The position numbers were made by a program, and so were the translations under genes. Under the pieces are notes generated by a model, which saw only the letters and a list, made by a program, of their open reading frames with translations, did not search any database and was not told the DNA's origin. Below, one piece after another: positions 1-9,783 of a stretch of 59,265 bases of DNA (positions are counted from its first letter, which is position 1; each line of letters begins with the position of its first letter). Source of the DNA: Anaerobacillus alkalilacustris (lineage in GTDB: Bacteria; Bacillota; Bacilli; Bacillales; Anaerobacillaceae); the NCBI RefSeq assembly GCF_001866005.1, contig NZ_MLQR01000036.1:87380-146644 (forward strand). Reading direction: 5' to 3'.

Positions 1-11
1 ATTTCCCCTTT

Positions 12-133
12 TGCATACTTGAATACGCTCTTTTCGCGTACCCTAAAGCACTCAAAGAAGGATTTTCAAGCAGTAATTTTGTCTGAAGTGACCGAGCTCG
101 TAGGCTGCTTGCGCTAGACAGTTTCTAAGTTAG
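12..133. repeat. Diverged single copies of two repeat families
   Basis: Bases 12-52 read like one degenerate copy of the 53-bp unit that is tandemly arrayed at the far end of the window (58945-59265): both have GCATACT, then GAATA, then CTCTTTTCG and CCCTAAA. Bases 60-133 match a second dispersed family (other copies near 32118-32212 and 49308-49392) that contains CAAGCAGTAAT, GACCGAGCTCGTAGGCTGC and GCTAGACAG. No gene is visible in the first 329 bases. Confidence 0.6.
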
Positions 134-211
134 AAATTTTATACTTTTAACTTACAAAAAATATCTATTGCGACACTACTTTATGAACTAATGCCGTCGC
201 TCAAGCAAAAG

Positions 212-255
212 CAAACTAAATCTAATTGAAAACATACCCATTCAACTAGATTTAG
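212..255 (-). terminator. Intrinsic terminator of the thiolase gene
   Basis: On the minus strand a stem of CTAAATCTA with TAGATTTAG, extended inward by TTGAA/TTCAA, is followed by a T-rich stretch. It lies about 75 bases past the thiolase stop codon. Confidence 0.55.
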
Positions 256-329
256 CTTATTGTGAAACTTGTATTTATTATCATTTTTCAAAAGCAGTAA
301 ATATTACCGTTAAAAATACATGTACTTTT

Positions 330-1508
330 TTACACTTCTATCATCACCGCTTCAGCTTGACCGCTACCACTTGAGATCGCTGCAACACCTATTCGGCCAC
401 CGCGACGCTTCAGTTCATAAGCTAATGTTAAAATCAACCTTGCTCCACTTGCAGCTAATGGATGACCGAAAGCAACTGTACCGCCGTTTACATTTATTTT
501 TTGAGGGTCAATCCCGGTCATTTTTTGGGTAGCTAGAGGTTCTACTGCAACCATTTCATTTATTTCAAATAAATCAACCTCACTAACTATTTTTCCTGTT
601 TTTTGCAAAAGTTCGTCTATCACATGTCCTGCTACCATAGCGGATTGTTTTGGTTCAAACGACAGCGCTGTATGACCTACAATCGTCCCAAGGATATCTG
701 TTCCTTCTGCTATTGCTCGAGCTTCGGACATAAGGACAACCGCACAAGCACCATCACTAACTTCAGGGATATTTCCTTTCGTGATCGTGCCCATTCGATC
801 ATAAACTGGCGAAAGTTTTGCTAGCTGTCCTACCGATACATCTGCTCTTGGTAACTCGTCATTAAATATTATTTTAGAATTACCTTTTTGGTCAACGACT
901 TCAACTGGAGTGATTTCGTCAGTAAGTCGGTCTTTTCTGATTGCCTGTATTGCCTTTTGGTGACTACAAACAGCCCATTGGTCTTGCTCTTCTCTTGAGA
1001 TGTTTAACTTATTGGCCGCATGGTTTCCGTAAGAGGCAATATGAATGCCACTGAAGGGACAAGTAAGACCATCGTGAACCATTAAATCATGAACTTTACC
1101 GTTCCCAACCCCAAAACCAAAACGCGCTTTTGACATAAAATATGGAGCCTGACTCATCGATTCCATTCCCGCTGCTACAATTACCTCTGCATCGTTAGCG
1201 CGGATTACCTGATCCCCTAATGTAATGCTCCTCATCCCAGAGGCACAACCTTTGTTCAATGTTTCAGTTCGGACACTCCATGGTAATCTGGCGAGATCGG
1301 CAGCTTGTCGTGACGGCATTTGCCCTTGCCCACCTTGTAAAACCATTCCGACAATACACTCATCTATCTCTCTTGGGCTTAACTTCGCCCGAAATAACGC
1401 TTCCTTTATGACTAGCCCACCTAGTTCTACTGCTTTTAAATGACTCAATTCACCACCGAATTTTCCAAAAGGCGTTCTAACCCCACTGACAATTACAGTT
1501 CTCCCCAT
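330..1508 (-). CDS. Acetyl-CoA acetyltransferase family thiolase with a serine at the second catalytic cysteine position
   Basis: Predicted thiolase of 392 residues, the usual length for cytosolic tetrameric thiolases (acetoacetyl-CoA synthesis or cleavage). I chose the ATG at 1508 because GGGG lies seven bases upstream; upstream in-frame codons have no better site. The acyl-binding cysteine is present in NKGCASGM (about C88), and the histidine motif FGHPLAASGAR is present. The C-terminal signature, normally with a catalytic Cys (CIGGG or ICSGGGQG), reads ISSGSGQAEA, so the acid/base cysteine is Ser at about residue 379. The family is clear; whether the enzyme is a normal thiolase, has altered chemistry or is inactive is unknown. 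The gene stands alone, with its own terminator. Confidence 0.85.
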   Translation of the reverse strand: MGRTVIVSGVRTPFGKFGGELSHLKAVELGGLVIKEALFRAKLSPREIDECIVGMVLQGGQGQMPSRQAADLARLPWSVRTETLNKGCASGMRSITLGDQVIRANDAEVIVAAGMESMSQAPYFMSKARFGFGVGNGKVHDLMVHDGLTCPFSGIHIASYGNHAANKLNISREEQDQWAVCSHQKAIQAIRKDRLTDEITPVEVVDQKGNSKIIFNDELPRADVSVGQLAKLSPVYDRMGTITKGNIPEVSDGACAVVLMSEARAIAEGTDILGTIVGHTALSFEPKQSAMVAGHVIDELLQKTGKIVSEVDLFEINEMVAVEPLATQKMTGIDPQKINVNGGTVAFGHPLAASGARLILTLAYELKRRGGRIGVAAISSGSGQAEAVMIEV

Positions 1509-1682
1509 CATATTTCCCCTTTCTTCCCGAATGAATATTTCGTCAAATTCTTTAAGACTTATAGTGTGAGCGCGCATCGATTTAAGGTGACTTTTCTCAA
1601 CTTTCCCTCTTTTTTTATTATAATTTTTCCATTTGGTTAGACTAACCTTAGACTGAAACTTCTTTTCAAAGGAGGGCTTACA

Positions 1683-2876
1683 TTGTTACTTATTTCAAGC
1701 TTTACATTAATATTACTTTTAATCATTTGGATGACCATCGACTTTAAGTTAGGGATTAAAAAGCAACGAGAAGAAGCGAAACGCCACGTGCAAAAAATTA
1801 GAAACGGTCAATGTGAAGTACTAATTACCGGACACGAATTATTCAAAAAGTTAATTGATGATATTCATAATGCACAGCACCATATCCATATCCTTTTTTA
1901 TATTTTTCGTGATGACCATATCGGGACTCAAGTCATAAAAGCATTGAAAGAGAAAGCAAACGAAGGGATTACTGTAAGGCTTTTAGTTGATCGCGTTGGC
2001 TGTCATATTTCTAGAAAAACAAAAAAAGAGTTACGTAAAGCCGGGATTGGGTTTGCTCATTCACACCCACCAAAATTTCCTTATATCTTTTTCACGTTAA
2101 ATCGTAGGAACCATCGTAAAATCACTGTCATTGATGGACATATCGGCTATATTGGCGGTTACAATGTCGGCGATGAATACTTAGGAAGAGATCCAAAATT
2201 CGGAGAATGGCGAGATATTCACCTACGTTTACAAGGGGACGGGGTTCAAGATTTACAAGGTCAATTTCTACAAGATTGGTTTGTCGCTACGAAAGAAAAA
2301 GTGAAAAAAGAAAAATATTACCCACCTTTGGTAAAAGGATTTCATCCATTGAAGATCGTCCCTTCCGACGGAGCTTTTTTAGAAGAAGCCTTTATCAATT
2401 TTATCAATGAAGCTAATGACTCCATTTATATTGGAACTCCTTACTTTATTCCAGGAAAAGATATAAAAATGGCTCTAATTGAAGCTGCCAAACGAGGAGT
2501 TAATGTAAAGTTGATTGTCCCAAAGCAGAGCGATCATCCATTGGTGAAGGAAGCTGCATTTCCTTACTTCAAACCACTTATTGAAGCTGGCTGTGAGGTT
2601 TATCAATATTACCACGGCTTTTACCACGCAAAAACAATTATCATCGATAAAAAAGTTTGCGATATCGGAACAGCTAATATTGATCGACGAAGCTTTCATA
2701 TAAATCATGAAGTTAATTGCTTAGTATTCAATCAAAAATTCAATGAAAATGTCATAGCAACCATGGAGCATGATATTTCTATATCTGAACGGCTAACAAT
2801 CGAACAACTCCAAAATCGCTCTTTTTTCCACAAGAGCAAAGAGAAGTTGGCTACAGCGCTAGGTCCACTTCTCTAA
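1683..2876 (+). CDS. ywjE: Cardiolipin synthase / phospholipase D family protein (YwjE-like)
   Basis: A membrane-anchored phospholipase D superfamily protein of 397 residues, probably a cardiolipin synthase that condenses two phosphatidylglycerols. A hydrophobic N-terminal helix (about residues 2-18) is followed by two PLD domains. The first HKD motif is HRKITVIDG with the trailing GGYN; the second is HAKTIIIDKK followed by IGTANIDRRS. Length and single N-terminal helix fit B. subtilis YwjE rather than the longer two-helix ClsA type. The start is TTG, supported by AAGGAGGG eight bases upstream at about 1669-1676. It stands alone, transcribed away from the thiolase gene. Confidence 0.85.
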   Translation: MLLISSFTLILLLIIWMTIDFKLGIKKQREEAKRHVQKIRNGQCEVLITGHELFKKLIDDIHNAQHHIHILFYIFRDDHIGTQVIKALKEKANEGITVRLLVDRVGCHISRKTKKELRKAGIGFAHSHPPKFPYIFFTLNRRNHRKITVIDGHIGYIGGYNVGDEYLGRDPKFGEWRDIHLRLQGDGVQDLQGQFLQDWFVATKEKVKKEKYYPPLVKGFHPLKIVPSDGAFLEEAFINFINEANDSIYIGTPYFIPGKDIKMALIEAAKRGVNVKLIVPKQSDHPLVKEAAFPYFKPLIEAGCEVYQYYHGFYHAKTIIIDKKVCDIGTANIDRRSFHINHEVNCLVFNQKFNENVIATMEHDISISERLTIEQLQNRSFFHKSKEKLATALGPLL

Positions 2877-3011
2877 AGTAGTGTTGATCAAGATCCGCTC
2901 GAGGGCACAGAGATTTAAGGATCGCGCATATTTTCTTTCATTCGTACATACCTTACTAGTTTTTACGCAGAAAGAAATCACACTGCAGCCTCTAATGGTA
3001 ACCGCGCAGCA

Positions 3012-3042
3012 GGAGACGTAATTTGAACGCCTCCTTTTCTTT
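3012..3042 (+). terminator. Probable terminator after ywjE
   Basis: GGAG-CGT pairs with ACG-CTCC around an AATTTGA loop, with one unpaired base on each side, and is followed by TTTTCTTTT. Confidence 0.45.
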
Positions 3043-3148
3043 TATTTCCTGCCCATTTTCACCATATACAAGCCCAAATTAATCTTCTCAATACCCAAAT
3101 ATTTCGTTTTATGATAAAATGGTAGTAACTAGAAAGAAACAAGTGTTT

Positions 3149-3176
3149 TGCTGTTGTCCTGCAAGGGATGGCAGCA
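3149..3176 (+). promoter_or_regulatory. RNA hairpin in the leader of the P-type ATPase gene
   Basis: TGCTGTTGTCC (3149-3159) pairs over all 11 positions, counting three G-U pairs, with GGATGGCAGCA (3166-3176) around a six-base loop. It is followed by ATTTCGTCGTTTTT. It may be an attenuator or part of a structured metal-responsive leader. I could not match it to a named riboswitch class. Confidence 0.4.
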
Positions 3177-3251
3177 TTTCGTCGTTTTTAGGGATAATGA
3201 CTTTGATTTTTTTTATCAATTAGCATAGAAAAAAGTTAGGGGATGATAAAC

Positions 3252-5165
3252 GTGGATGTAAACTGTTGCGTAAAAGTTGATCAAACAATAGATAAGAAAA
3301 AGTCAATCTTTCGAGAGCATCAAGAGTTAGTTTTTTCATTAGTCGGTGGTTTGTTTTTAGTGGTAGCGATCATTTTGCAAAAAGCAGATTTACAAGCTAT
3401 GGCAGTTGGAGCGTTTTTAGCTTCATACTTAGTTGGTGGATTTTTCAAAACGAAAGAAGGAATCACTGAGTTAATTGAAGATAAATCTTTAAATGTAGAG
3501 CTGCTTATGATTTTAGCTGCGATTGGAGCCGCGATTATCGGCTATTGGATAGAAGGAGCCATTCTCATTTTCATCTTTTCATTAAGCGGGGCACTAGAAA
3601 CGTATACATTAAATAAAAGTCATCGGGAAATTTCTGCTTTAATGGAACTTCAGCCTGAGGAAGCGACCGTTCTTGTGAATGGGGTAGAGAAGATTGTTGC
3701 TGTTACTGCTCTACAAATTGATGACAATGTGTTAATCAAACCTGGAGAGCGTATCCCAACTGACGGCGTAATTATCAAAGGGCAAACAACAATTGATGAA
3801 GCTGCGATAACCGGGGAATCAATGCCGATTGTAAAAAGAATAGGTGACAACGTTTTTTCAGGTACTGTGAACAGAAATGGTGCAATTACAGTAATAGTGA
3901 CGAAAACAAACGATGAGACTTTGTTCCATAAAATCATTGAACTTGTTCAATCAGCCAAAGAAGAAAAATCACCGTCACAGCTGTTTATTGAAAAATTTGA
4001 AAGTGCTTATGTAAAAGGTGTTTTAATCGTCGTAGCCTTCATGATGTTCTTGCCTCACTATTTACTAGGTTGGAGCTGGACAGAAACTTTTTACAGAGCC
4101 ATGGTATTACTTGTAGTTGCTTCACCTTGTGCTCTCGTAGCTTCAATTATGCCAGCAAGTTTATCAGCCATCTCTAACGGAGCACGAAATGGAATTTTAT
4201 TTAAAGGCAGTGTACATTTAGAGGCGTTAAGCTCAGTTAAAGCCATCGCTTTAGACAAAACTGGTACATTAACAAAAGGGAAGCCTGAGGTTACGGATAT
4301 ACTAGTGAGAGATGGGGCCCAAGAGGATGATTTCCTTTATAAAGTAGCGTCAATTGAAAACCATTCAACACATCCGTTGGCAGAATCGATCGTCAATTAT
4401 GTAAAGAATCAAGATGACACTACCTTTCTATCTCCAGAAAATGTTGAAGATGTAACTGGCTGGGGAATTACTGCAACACTCGAAGGAAAAGAGTACAAAA
4501 TTGGGAAACGAAGCTTCATTGGCGATGAGGAAGCTGACCATTTTTACCCAAATGAAACTGCGAAACTTTCAGAATCCGGTAAAACTCTCGTATACGTAGC
4601 AGATGGAGAAGGAATTTACGGTGTGATTGCTTTAAAGGATACTGTTCGTGATGTTGCAATAGAAGCAATCCGTCGTTTTCGTGAAGCCGGGGTTTACTCG
4701 ATCATGATTACAGGAGACCACGCTCAAACTGCGGCAGCGATTGCCGATGAAACAAACATTGATGAATATATCGCCAATTGTTTACCTGAAAAGAAAGTTG
4801 AAGAGGTAAAAGGGTTAAAAACGAAATACGGGTCAGTAGCGATGGTCGGCGATGGCATTAATGACGCTCCTGCATTAGCCACGTCTAATGTTGGGATTGC
4901 GATGGGAACAGGTACAGATGTTGCTATCGAAACCGCCGATGTCGTTCTTGTAAAAAATGATTTATCAAAAATTGCCAAAGCTATTGAACTATCAAAACGC
5001 ATGAACCGTATTATTAAGCAAAATATGATTTTTTCGATCACAGTCATTGCGCTTTTGATTATCGGAAACTTTCTTCAACAAGTGTCCTTACCACTAGGAG
5101 TTATTGGGCACGAAGGTAGCACAATTTTGGTTATTTTGAATGGGTTAAGGTTGTTGAGAGGGTAA
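3252..5165 (+). CDS. pfeT: P1B4-type metal-transporting ATPase (PfeT/ZosA-like)
   Basis: Integral membrane P-type ATPase of 637 residues, probably exporting Fe(II) or a related divalent metal. The start is GTG at 3252, with AGGGG nine bases upstream; the ATG at 3243 directly abuts that site. Visible motifs are TGES (actuator domain), SPC in the membrane (about 291-293), DKTGT (phosphorylated Asp about 335), HP in the nucleotide domain (STHPLAES), GDGINDAP, and HEGST in the last membrane helix (about 620-624). SPC plus HEGS/T defines the P1B4 subgroup. There is no N-terminal heavy-metal domain, although a CC pair sits near the N terminus. The length matches the value I recall for B. subtilis PfeT (formerly ZosA), a PerR-regulated iron efflux pump. 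I could not find a convincing Per box. Confidence 0.8.
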   Translation: MDVNCCVKVDQTIDKKKSIFREHQELVFSLVGGLFLVVAIILQKADLQAMAVGAFLASYLVGGFFKTKEGITELIEDKSLNVELLMILAAIGAAIIGYWIEGAILIFIFSLSGALETYTLNKSHREISALMELQPEEATVLVNGVEKIVAVTALQIDDNVLIKPGERIPTDGVIIKGQTTIDEAAITGESMPIVKRIGDNVFSGTVNRNGAITVIVTKTNDETLFHKIIELVQSAKEEKSPSQLFIEKFESAYVKGVLIVVAFMMFLPHYLLGWSWTETFYRAMVLLVVASPCALVASIMPASLSAISNGARNGILFKGSVHLEALSSVKAIALDKTGTLTKGKPEVTDILVRDGAQEDDFLYKVASIENHSTHPLAESIVNYVKNQDDTTFLSPENVEDVTGWGITATLEGKEYKIGKRSFIGDEEADHFYPNETAKLSESGKTLVYVADGEGIYGVIALKDTVRDVAIEAIRRFREAGVYSIMITGDHAQTAAAIADETNIDEYIANCLPEKKVEEVKGLKTKYGSVAMVGDGINDAPALATSNVGIAMGTGTDVAIETADVVLVKNDLSKIAKAIELSKRMNRIIKQNMIFSITVIALLIIGNFLQQVSLPLGVIGHEGSTILVILNGLRLLRG

Positions 5166-5785
5166 CAACTCCCAATAAAACAGCTCGTTTTGAAACTCTG
5201 TACTCGATACAGTTTCTACTCAAAAAATGTAGTATACGTACAATATAACTAGATATTGTCATTAAGGAACATTCACTTCAGTAAAGTTTCTTCCAAAAGC
5301 GTTTAATAAAGCAATACTCAATCTACACTCTTTTCAATACTATAAAATAGTTCGGAAATTTCATTTCTGAGACCATAACTAGCTCTAGTCTATTGACTAG
5401 GGTTTTTGTTATTACAGACTTTGCGAACTACTCACCACTTAATCAAACTGATTTGTACTTAAAGGGGCATAGGCCCCCACCTCTAAGCGTAACGTAGGTG
5501 GGAACTTCCATTCAGGTGGAGTTGAGACTCCATCTGAATGGAAGTTCTAGTGTAGTTAGAACGAGTTCTCTTTCTACGGAAACTGAAAGTGGGAGACTTC
5601 TTCCTGAAGATTGTTAAAGGTAGAATTATTTCTAAAGGTCTCACTAAAACATCTGTAAAATCGCAATCGTTTCCTTTTATATCCAAAGATGAGAGCGTTA
5701 ACGCCTACAATAAAAAACCACCAATAGCGTCGTTGCCACATCGGTCGTTTTTGTTACCGTCAATGATGAATTCGTGCGTGAATTG
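5166..5785. other. 620-bp gene-free region with an IS200/IS605-like double hairpin
   Basis: No convincing gene. The only clear structure is the pair of hairpins at 5476-5544, annotated separately. The 240 bases toward cdd have weak open frames on both strands and may be the decayed body of the same element. Confidence 0.5.
5476..5544 (-). mobile_element. IS200/IS605-like end remnant (double hairpin)
   Basis: Hairpin A pairs CCCACCT (5476-5482) with AGGTGGG (5496-5502). Hairpin B pairs CTTCCATTCAG (5505-5515) with CTGAATGGAAG (5534-5544), extended by TGGAG/CTCCA. The same two-hairpin arrangement recurs in the opposite orientation at 42259-42320. Subterminal hairpins of this type are typical of IS200/IS605 right ends, but no transposase or TnpB gene remains here. 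Confidence 0.45.
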
Positions 5786-6187
<402 letters not shown>

Positions 6188-6264
6188 CTATACAACCCCC
6201 AATTAATAATCGCCTAGTTTATGAAGTAGGCTGACACGTAAACGAGCCAGCCTAAAATAAATTC

Positions 6265-6432
6265 CTATGAAAATAGCTTTAATGCTTGAGTAAAAATTAA
6301 ACCACCGAGAAATATTCCGATAATACCCATAATCCCAGCTAGAACAGGTGGAGCTGGAAGGGGTAACCTTAAACTTTTAAAAACGATTCCAATAATAATC
6401 CCAGCCAGTAAACTTAATAAAATTTCCTTCAT
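6265..6432 (-). CDS. XapX-family small membrane protein (copy 1)
   Basis: A 55-residue hydrophobic protein starting MKEILLSLLAG, with a conserved centre LPLPAPPVLAGIMGIIGIF. It has two predicted membrane helices around the proline-rich turn. This is the XapX domain family (DUF1427), small membrane proteins of unknown function. RBS is GAGGTAAAGTT before ATG at 6432. It sits 20 bases after deoC and before cdd, so it is almost certainly co-transcribed with nucleoside catabolism genes. A paralogue is at 12023-12193. Confidence 0.8.
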   Translation of the reverse strand: MKEILLSLLAGIIIGIVFKSLRLPLPAPPVLAGIMGIIGIFLGGLIFTQALKLFS

Positions 6433-6452
6433 AACTTTACCTCGCTTGTTTT

Positions 6453-7121
6453 TTAATAATCAGATGTTGAGATCTTCCCCTTTACAATGGAAACACCTGA
6501 ACTTGCACCAATACGAGTGGCACCAGCACTAATCATCGCTTGAGCATCAGTTAAGCTTCTAATTCCACCAGATGCTTTTACTCCGATCGTTGGACCTACA
6601 ACTTTTCTCATTAAAGAAATGTCTTCTACCGTTGCTCCACCATGTGAAAAGCCTGTAGATGTTTTAACAAAGTCAGCACCTGCTAATACCGCAATTCGGC
6701 AAGCTCTTTCTTTTTCTTCTTCTGTTAAAAGACACGTTTCAATAATGACTTTTGTTAAAGCTTTCCCTTTAGCCACATCTACGACAGCACGAATATCACG
6801 TTCAACTAGCTCATCATTTTTTTCTTTTAAGGCGGCAACATTGATCACCATATCTACTTCTGTCGCACCTTTTTCAATTACATTTTTTGTTTCAAATGCT
6901 TTCGTTTCAGGAAGCGTAGATCCAAGTGGAAAACCTATGACTGTACAAACATCCACTCCTGAATTGTTTAATAAGTTGGCAGCCAATTCAACCCATGTCG
7001 GGTTTACACATACAGAAGCAAACTGATACTCTCTTGCCTCCTTACAAAGTGTTTCAATCTGATCCTTAGTAGTGTCTGCTTTCAAAGCAGTATGGTCAAT
7101 CATTTTTGCTAAAGTATTCAA
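6453..7121 (-). CDS. deoC: Deoxyribose-phosphate aldolase
   Basis: Class I aldolase cleaving 2-deoxyribose-5-phosphate to acetaldehyde and glyceraldehyde-3-phosphate, the final step of deoxynucleoside degradation. It has 222 residues. The Schiff-base lysine is K153 in [12 protein letters not shown], the assisting lysine K182 is in VKASGGIR, and D90 is in TEVDMVIN. The start is TTG at 7121, with AAAGGATG upstream. It follows pdp by 16 bases. In B. subtilis the equivalent gene (dra) comes first in the dra-nupC-pdp operon; here the order is nupC-pdp-deoC. Confidence 0.95.
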   Translation of the reverse strand: MNTLAKMIDHTALKADTTKDQIETLCKEAREYQFASVCVNPTWVELAANLLNNSGVDVCTVIGFPLGSTLPETKAFETKNVIEKGATEVDMVINVAALKEKNDELVERDIRAVVDVAKGKALTKVIIETCLLTEEEKERACRIAVLAGADFVKTSTGFSHGGATVEDISLMRKVVGPTIGVKASGGIRSLTDAQAMISAGATRIGASSGVSIVKGKISTSDY

Positions 7122-7137
7122 AATCCATTCATCCTTT

Positions 7138-8439
7138 CTACATTATTTCTTTATAAACCAATGGTGGGATTTTGGCTGGTTCATTTACGAGCGTATACGC
7201 TTCATAAATTCGCTTCGTTACATCCTCAACATTTTCGTTATTACTATGAATCGTCACTATCGGATCACCGACATTTACGAAATCACCGACCTTCTTGTTT
7301 AACACTAATCCTACCGCTAAATCAATGGTAGAATCTTTGGTCACTCGTCCTGCACCTAAAACCATCGCTGCCGTTCCAATTTGATCGGCAACTATTTCAG
7401 AAACATAGCCAGTTTCACGTGCTTTTACCTCAAAAGTATACTTTGCAGTTGGAAGCTTAGTAGGATCATCAATGACTGATACATCTCCACCTTGCGAAGC
7501 TAAAAATAATTTAAACGTTTCAAGAGCCTTTCCATTTTCCATCACTTCTAGTAGCATTCGACGAGCTTCTTGTGGAGTTTCTGCTTTTTTCGCTAGGACT
7601 ACCATGTGAGAACCGAGTGTTAAGCATAGATCTTGTAAGTCTTGAGGTCCTTTACCTTGTAATGTATCTATAGCTTCTTTAACTTCTAACGCATTACCGA
7701 TAGCATATCCAAGGGGTTGGCTCATATCTGAAATAATAGCCATCGTATGACGACCAACACCATTACCAATCTCGACCATTGCTTTTGCAAGCTCAATAGC
7801 ATCATCAATTTCTTTCATGAATGCACCGTTTCCAGTTTTTACATCTAAAACGATAGCATCCGCACCGGACGCAATTTTTTTACTCATAATAGAGCTCGCA
7901 ATGAGTGGAATTGAATTGACGGTTGCTGTTACATCTCTTAAACCGTAAAGTTTTTTATCTGCTGGAGTTAAATTTGCCGTTTGTCCAATAACTGCAACGT
8001 TATTTTTATTTACTAATTTAATAAACTCCTCATTACTAATTTCAACATGAAAGCCAGGAACTGCTTCAAGTTTGTCAATCGTTCCACCTGTATGACCGAG
8101 TCCTCGTCCTGACATTTTAGCAACAGGTACACCTACTGCCGCTACCAGTGGAGCAAGTACAAGTGTCGTTGTGTCGCCAACTCCACCCGTACTATGTTTA
8201 TCAACTTTTATACCAGAAATCGCTGACAGATCGATTTGTTCACCTGACTTGACCATTGCTTCTGTTAAATATACTCGTTCTTGCTGGGTCATCCCTTGAT
8301 AATAAATCGCCATTGACATCGCAGCCATTTGATAATCTGGAATTTCGCCACTAGTATAGCCATTAATAAGAAAGTCAATTTCTTCTTTACTTAATTCGTT
8401 ACCGTCTCTTTTCTTTTCGATCATATCTACCATTCTCAT
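7138..8439 (-). CDS. pdp: Pyrimidine-nucleoside phosphorylase
   Basis: Dimeric class II nucleoside phosphorylase acting on uridine, thymidine and deoxyuridine and releasing (deoxy)ribose-1-phosphate. It has 433 residues starting [11 protein letters not shown] chose ATG at 8439 because TTGGAGG lies nine bases upstream, although two ATGs and a TTG precede it closely. Phosphate-binding [13 protein letters not shown] and the following [18 protein letters not shown] are the family signatures. It is 21 bases from the transporter stop and 16 bases from deoC, in one operon. Confidence 0.95.
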   Translation of the reverse strand: MRMVDMIEKKRDGNELSKEEIDFLINGYTSGEIPDYQMAAMSMAIYYQGMTQQERVYLTEAMVKSGEQIDLSAISGIKVDKHSTGGVGDTTTLVLAPLVAAVGVPVAKMSGRGLGHTGGTIDKLEAVPGFHVEISNEEFIKLVNKNNVAVIGQTANLTPADKKLYGLRDVTATVNSIPLIASSIMSKKIASGADAIVLDVKTGNGAFMKEIDDAIELAKAMVEIGNGVGRHTMAIISDMSQPLGYAIGNALEVKEAIDTLQGKGPQDLQDLCLTLGSHMVVLAKKAETPQEARRMLLEVMENGKALETFKLFLASQGGDVSVIDDPTKLPTAKYTFEVKARETGYVSEIVADQIGTAAMVLGAGRVTKDSTIDLAVGLVLNKKVGDFVNVGDPIVTIHSNNENVEDVTKRIYEAYTLVNEPAKIPPLVYKEIM

Positions 8440-8459
8440 CAACATCATCCTCCAAATGA

Positions 8460-9674
8460 TTAAAATAACATTCCTGCAATTGCCGCACTTAACAATGATG
8501 CTAACATACCAGCCATTACAGCTTTAACACCAAGTTTTGCAATATCGGGGCGACGTTTTGGCGCTAAGTTTCCTAGACCACCAAGTAGAATTCCCATTGA
8601 AGATACGTTAGCAAATCCACAAAGAGCAAAGCTTATGACTGCTACTGTTTTTGGCGAAAGTTGCTCAATTTGTGGTGCAAACGAAGAATAAGCAACAAAT
8701 TCGTTTAAAATTAATTTTTGACCAATAAAGCCACCTGCTTGAATTGCTTCTGCCCATGGCACCCCGATTGCAAAGGCAATTGGGGCAAATAAAACTCCTA
8801 AGATCATTTGAAGCGTTAACCCTTCAAAGTTAAACCAACCACCGACAACACCTAATAAACCGTTGACTAAAGCGATTAATGCAATAAAGGCAAGTAACAT
8901 CGCTCCAATATTTAAGGCTAACTGTAAACCTGTGCTTGCTCCTCTAGCAGCTGCATCAATGATATTTACTGATTCAGTATCTCTTTCAAGTTGTAAGTCG
9001 TCTGATGTCTCAGAACGTTCAGTTTCCGGTACCATGATCTTTGCGATAATTAGTCCAGCTGGCGCTGCCATGAAACTCGCTGCAAGTAAATACTCTAACG
9101 GAACTCCTAATAATGAATAACCAATTAATACGGACCCGGCAACGGAAGCTAATCCACCAGTCATAACAGCAAAAAGTTCAGATTTCGTCATTTTCGCCAA
9201 GTATGGTCTTACAACTAGAGGTGCCTCAGTTTGTCCAACAAAAATATTAGCTGCCGCTGATAGTGACTCAGCTTTACTTGTTCCTAATAATTTTGAAAGT
9301 GCTCCACCTAAGAACTTTATAACAATTTGCATGACTCCAATATAATAGAGTACTGATATTAATGCCGAAAAGAAAATAACGACTGGTAATACTTGAAACG
9401 CAAATATAAATCCTATGTTATCAGCAACAAATATACCACCAAATAAGAACCCTATCCCCTCATTTGCGTAATTCACAATTTCATTTACTCCTAAAGCAAG
9501 TTGAGCTAACTTTTCTTTTCCAAACTCCCACTTAAGAACGATAAATCCAAATGTTAGTTGAATAGCTAAACCACCTAATATCGTTCTTAGTTTAATCGCT
9601 TTCCGATTACTAGAAAATAAATACGCAATTGAAAATACAGTTACAATACCAATAATCCCCCATAAAATATTCAT
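8460..9674 (-). CDS. nupC: Concentrative nucleoside transporter (NupC family)
   Basis: Proton- or sodium-coupled nucleoside importer of the CNT family, 404 residues with about ten hydrophobic segments. It carries the family motifs [28 protein letters not shown] and [23 protein letters not shown] at 9674 has AGAGGTGAA upstream. First gene of the minus-strand operon, directly downstream of a cre site and DeoR-like operators. B. subtilis has several CNT paralogues (NupC, NupG, YutK); the operon context favours the NupC role in deoxynucleoside uptake, but length alone does not separate them. Confidence 0.85.
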   Translation of the reverse strand: MNILWGIIGIVTVFSIAYLFSSNRKAIKLRTILGGLAIQLTFGFIVLKWEFGKEKLAQLALGVNEIVNYANEGIGFLFGGIFVADNIGFIFAFQVLPVVIFFSALISVLYYIGVMQIVIKFLGGALSKLLGTSKAESLSAAANIFVGQTEAPLVVRPYLAKMTKSELFAVMTGGLASVAGSVLIGYSLLGVPLEYLLAASFMAAPAGLIIAKIMVPETERSETSDDLQLERDTESVNIIDAAARGASTGLQLALNIGAMLLAFIALIALVNGLLGVVGGWFNFEGLTLQMILGVLFAPIAFAIGVPWAEAIQAGGFIGQKLILNEFVAYSSFAPQIEQLSPKTVAVISFALCGFANVSSMGILLGGLGNLAPKRRPDIAKLGVKAVMAGMLASLLSAAIAGMLF

Positions 9675-9730
9675 CCCTATTCACCTCTAATGAATTTTTA
9701 TAAAAACTTTACTACTCACCAAAACTCTTT

Positions 9731-9744
9731 TGATAACGCTTACA
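9731..9744. promoter_or_regulatory. CcpA cre site of the nucleoside operon
   Basis: Reads TGTAAGCGTTATCA on the minus strand, a perfect match to the cre consensus TGWAANCGNTNWCA. It lies between the predicted promoter and nupC, where CcpA would block transcription. Confidence 0.75.
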
Positions 9745-9783
9745 TCAATCTGCAAGTTTTTGAAACATGATTATTACTCTTTT

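Larger units (their letters stand above)
2877..3251. other. Intergenic region between ywjE and the metal ATPase gene
   Basis: No gene is visible. It holds a probable terminator for the upstream gene at 3012-3042 and an RNA hairpin at 3149-3176 in the probable leader of the ATPase gene. A TATGATAAAAT stretch at about 3111-3121 could be a -10 region, but no convincing -35 is seen. Confidence 0.5.

Noticed and set aside
2985..3040. T-box-like words (TAATGGTAACCGCG followed by a hairpin) upstream of the metal ATPase gene
   Set aside because: The T-box core is interrupted (GGTAACCGCG against GGTNCCGCG spacing), there is no room for stem I, and the downstream gene is not amino-acid related.
3060..3242. 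Per box upstream of pfeT
   Set aside because: No TTATAATNATTATAA-like palindrome could be read in the interval.
6619..7026. 135-codon open frame antisense to deoC
   Set aside because: Mirror of a conserved gene; no ribosome site and no family resemblance.
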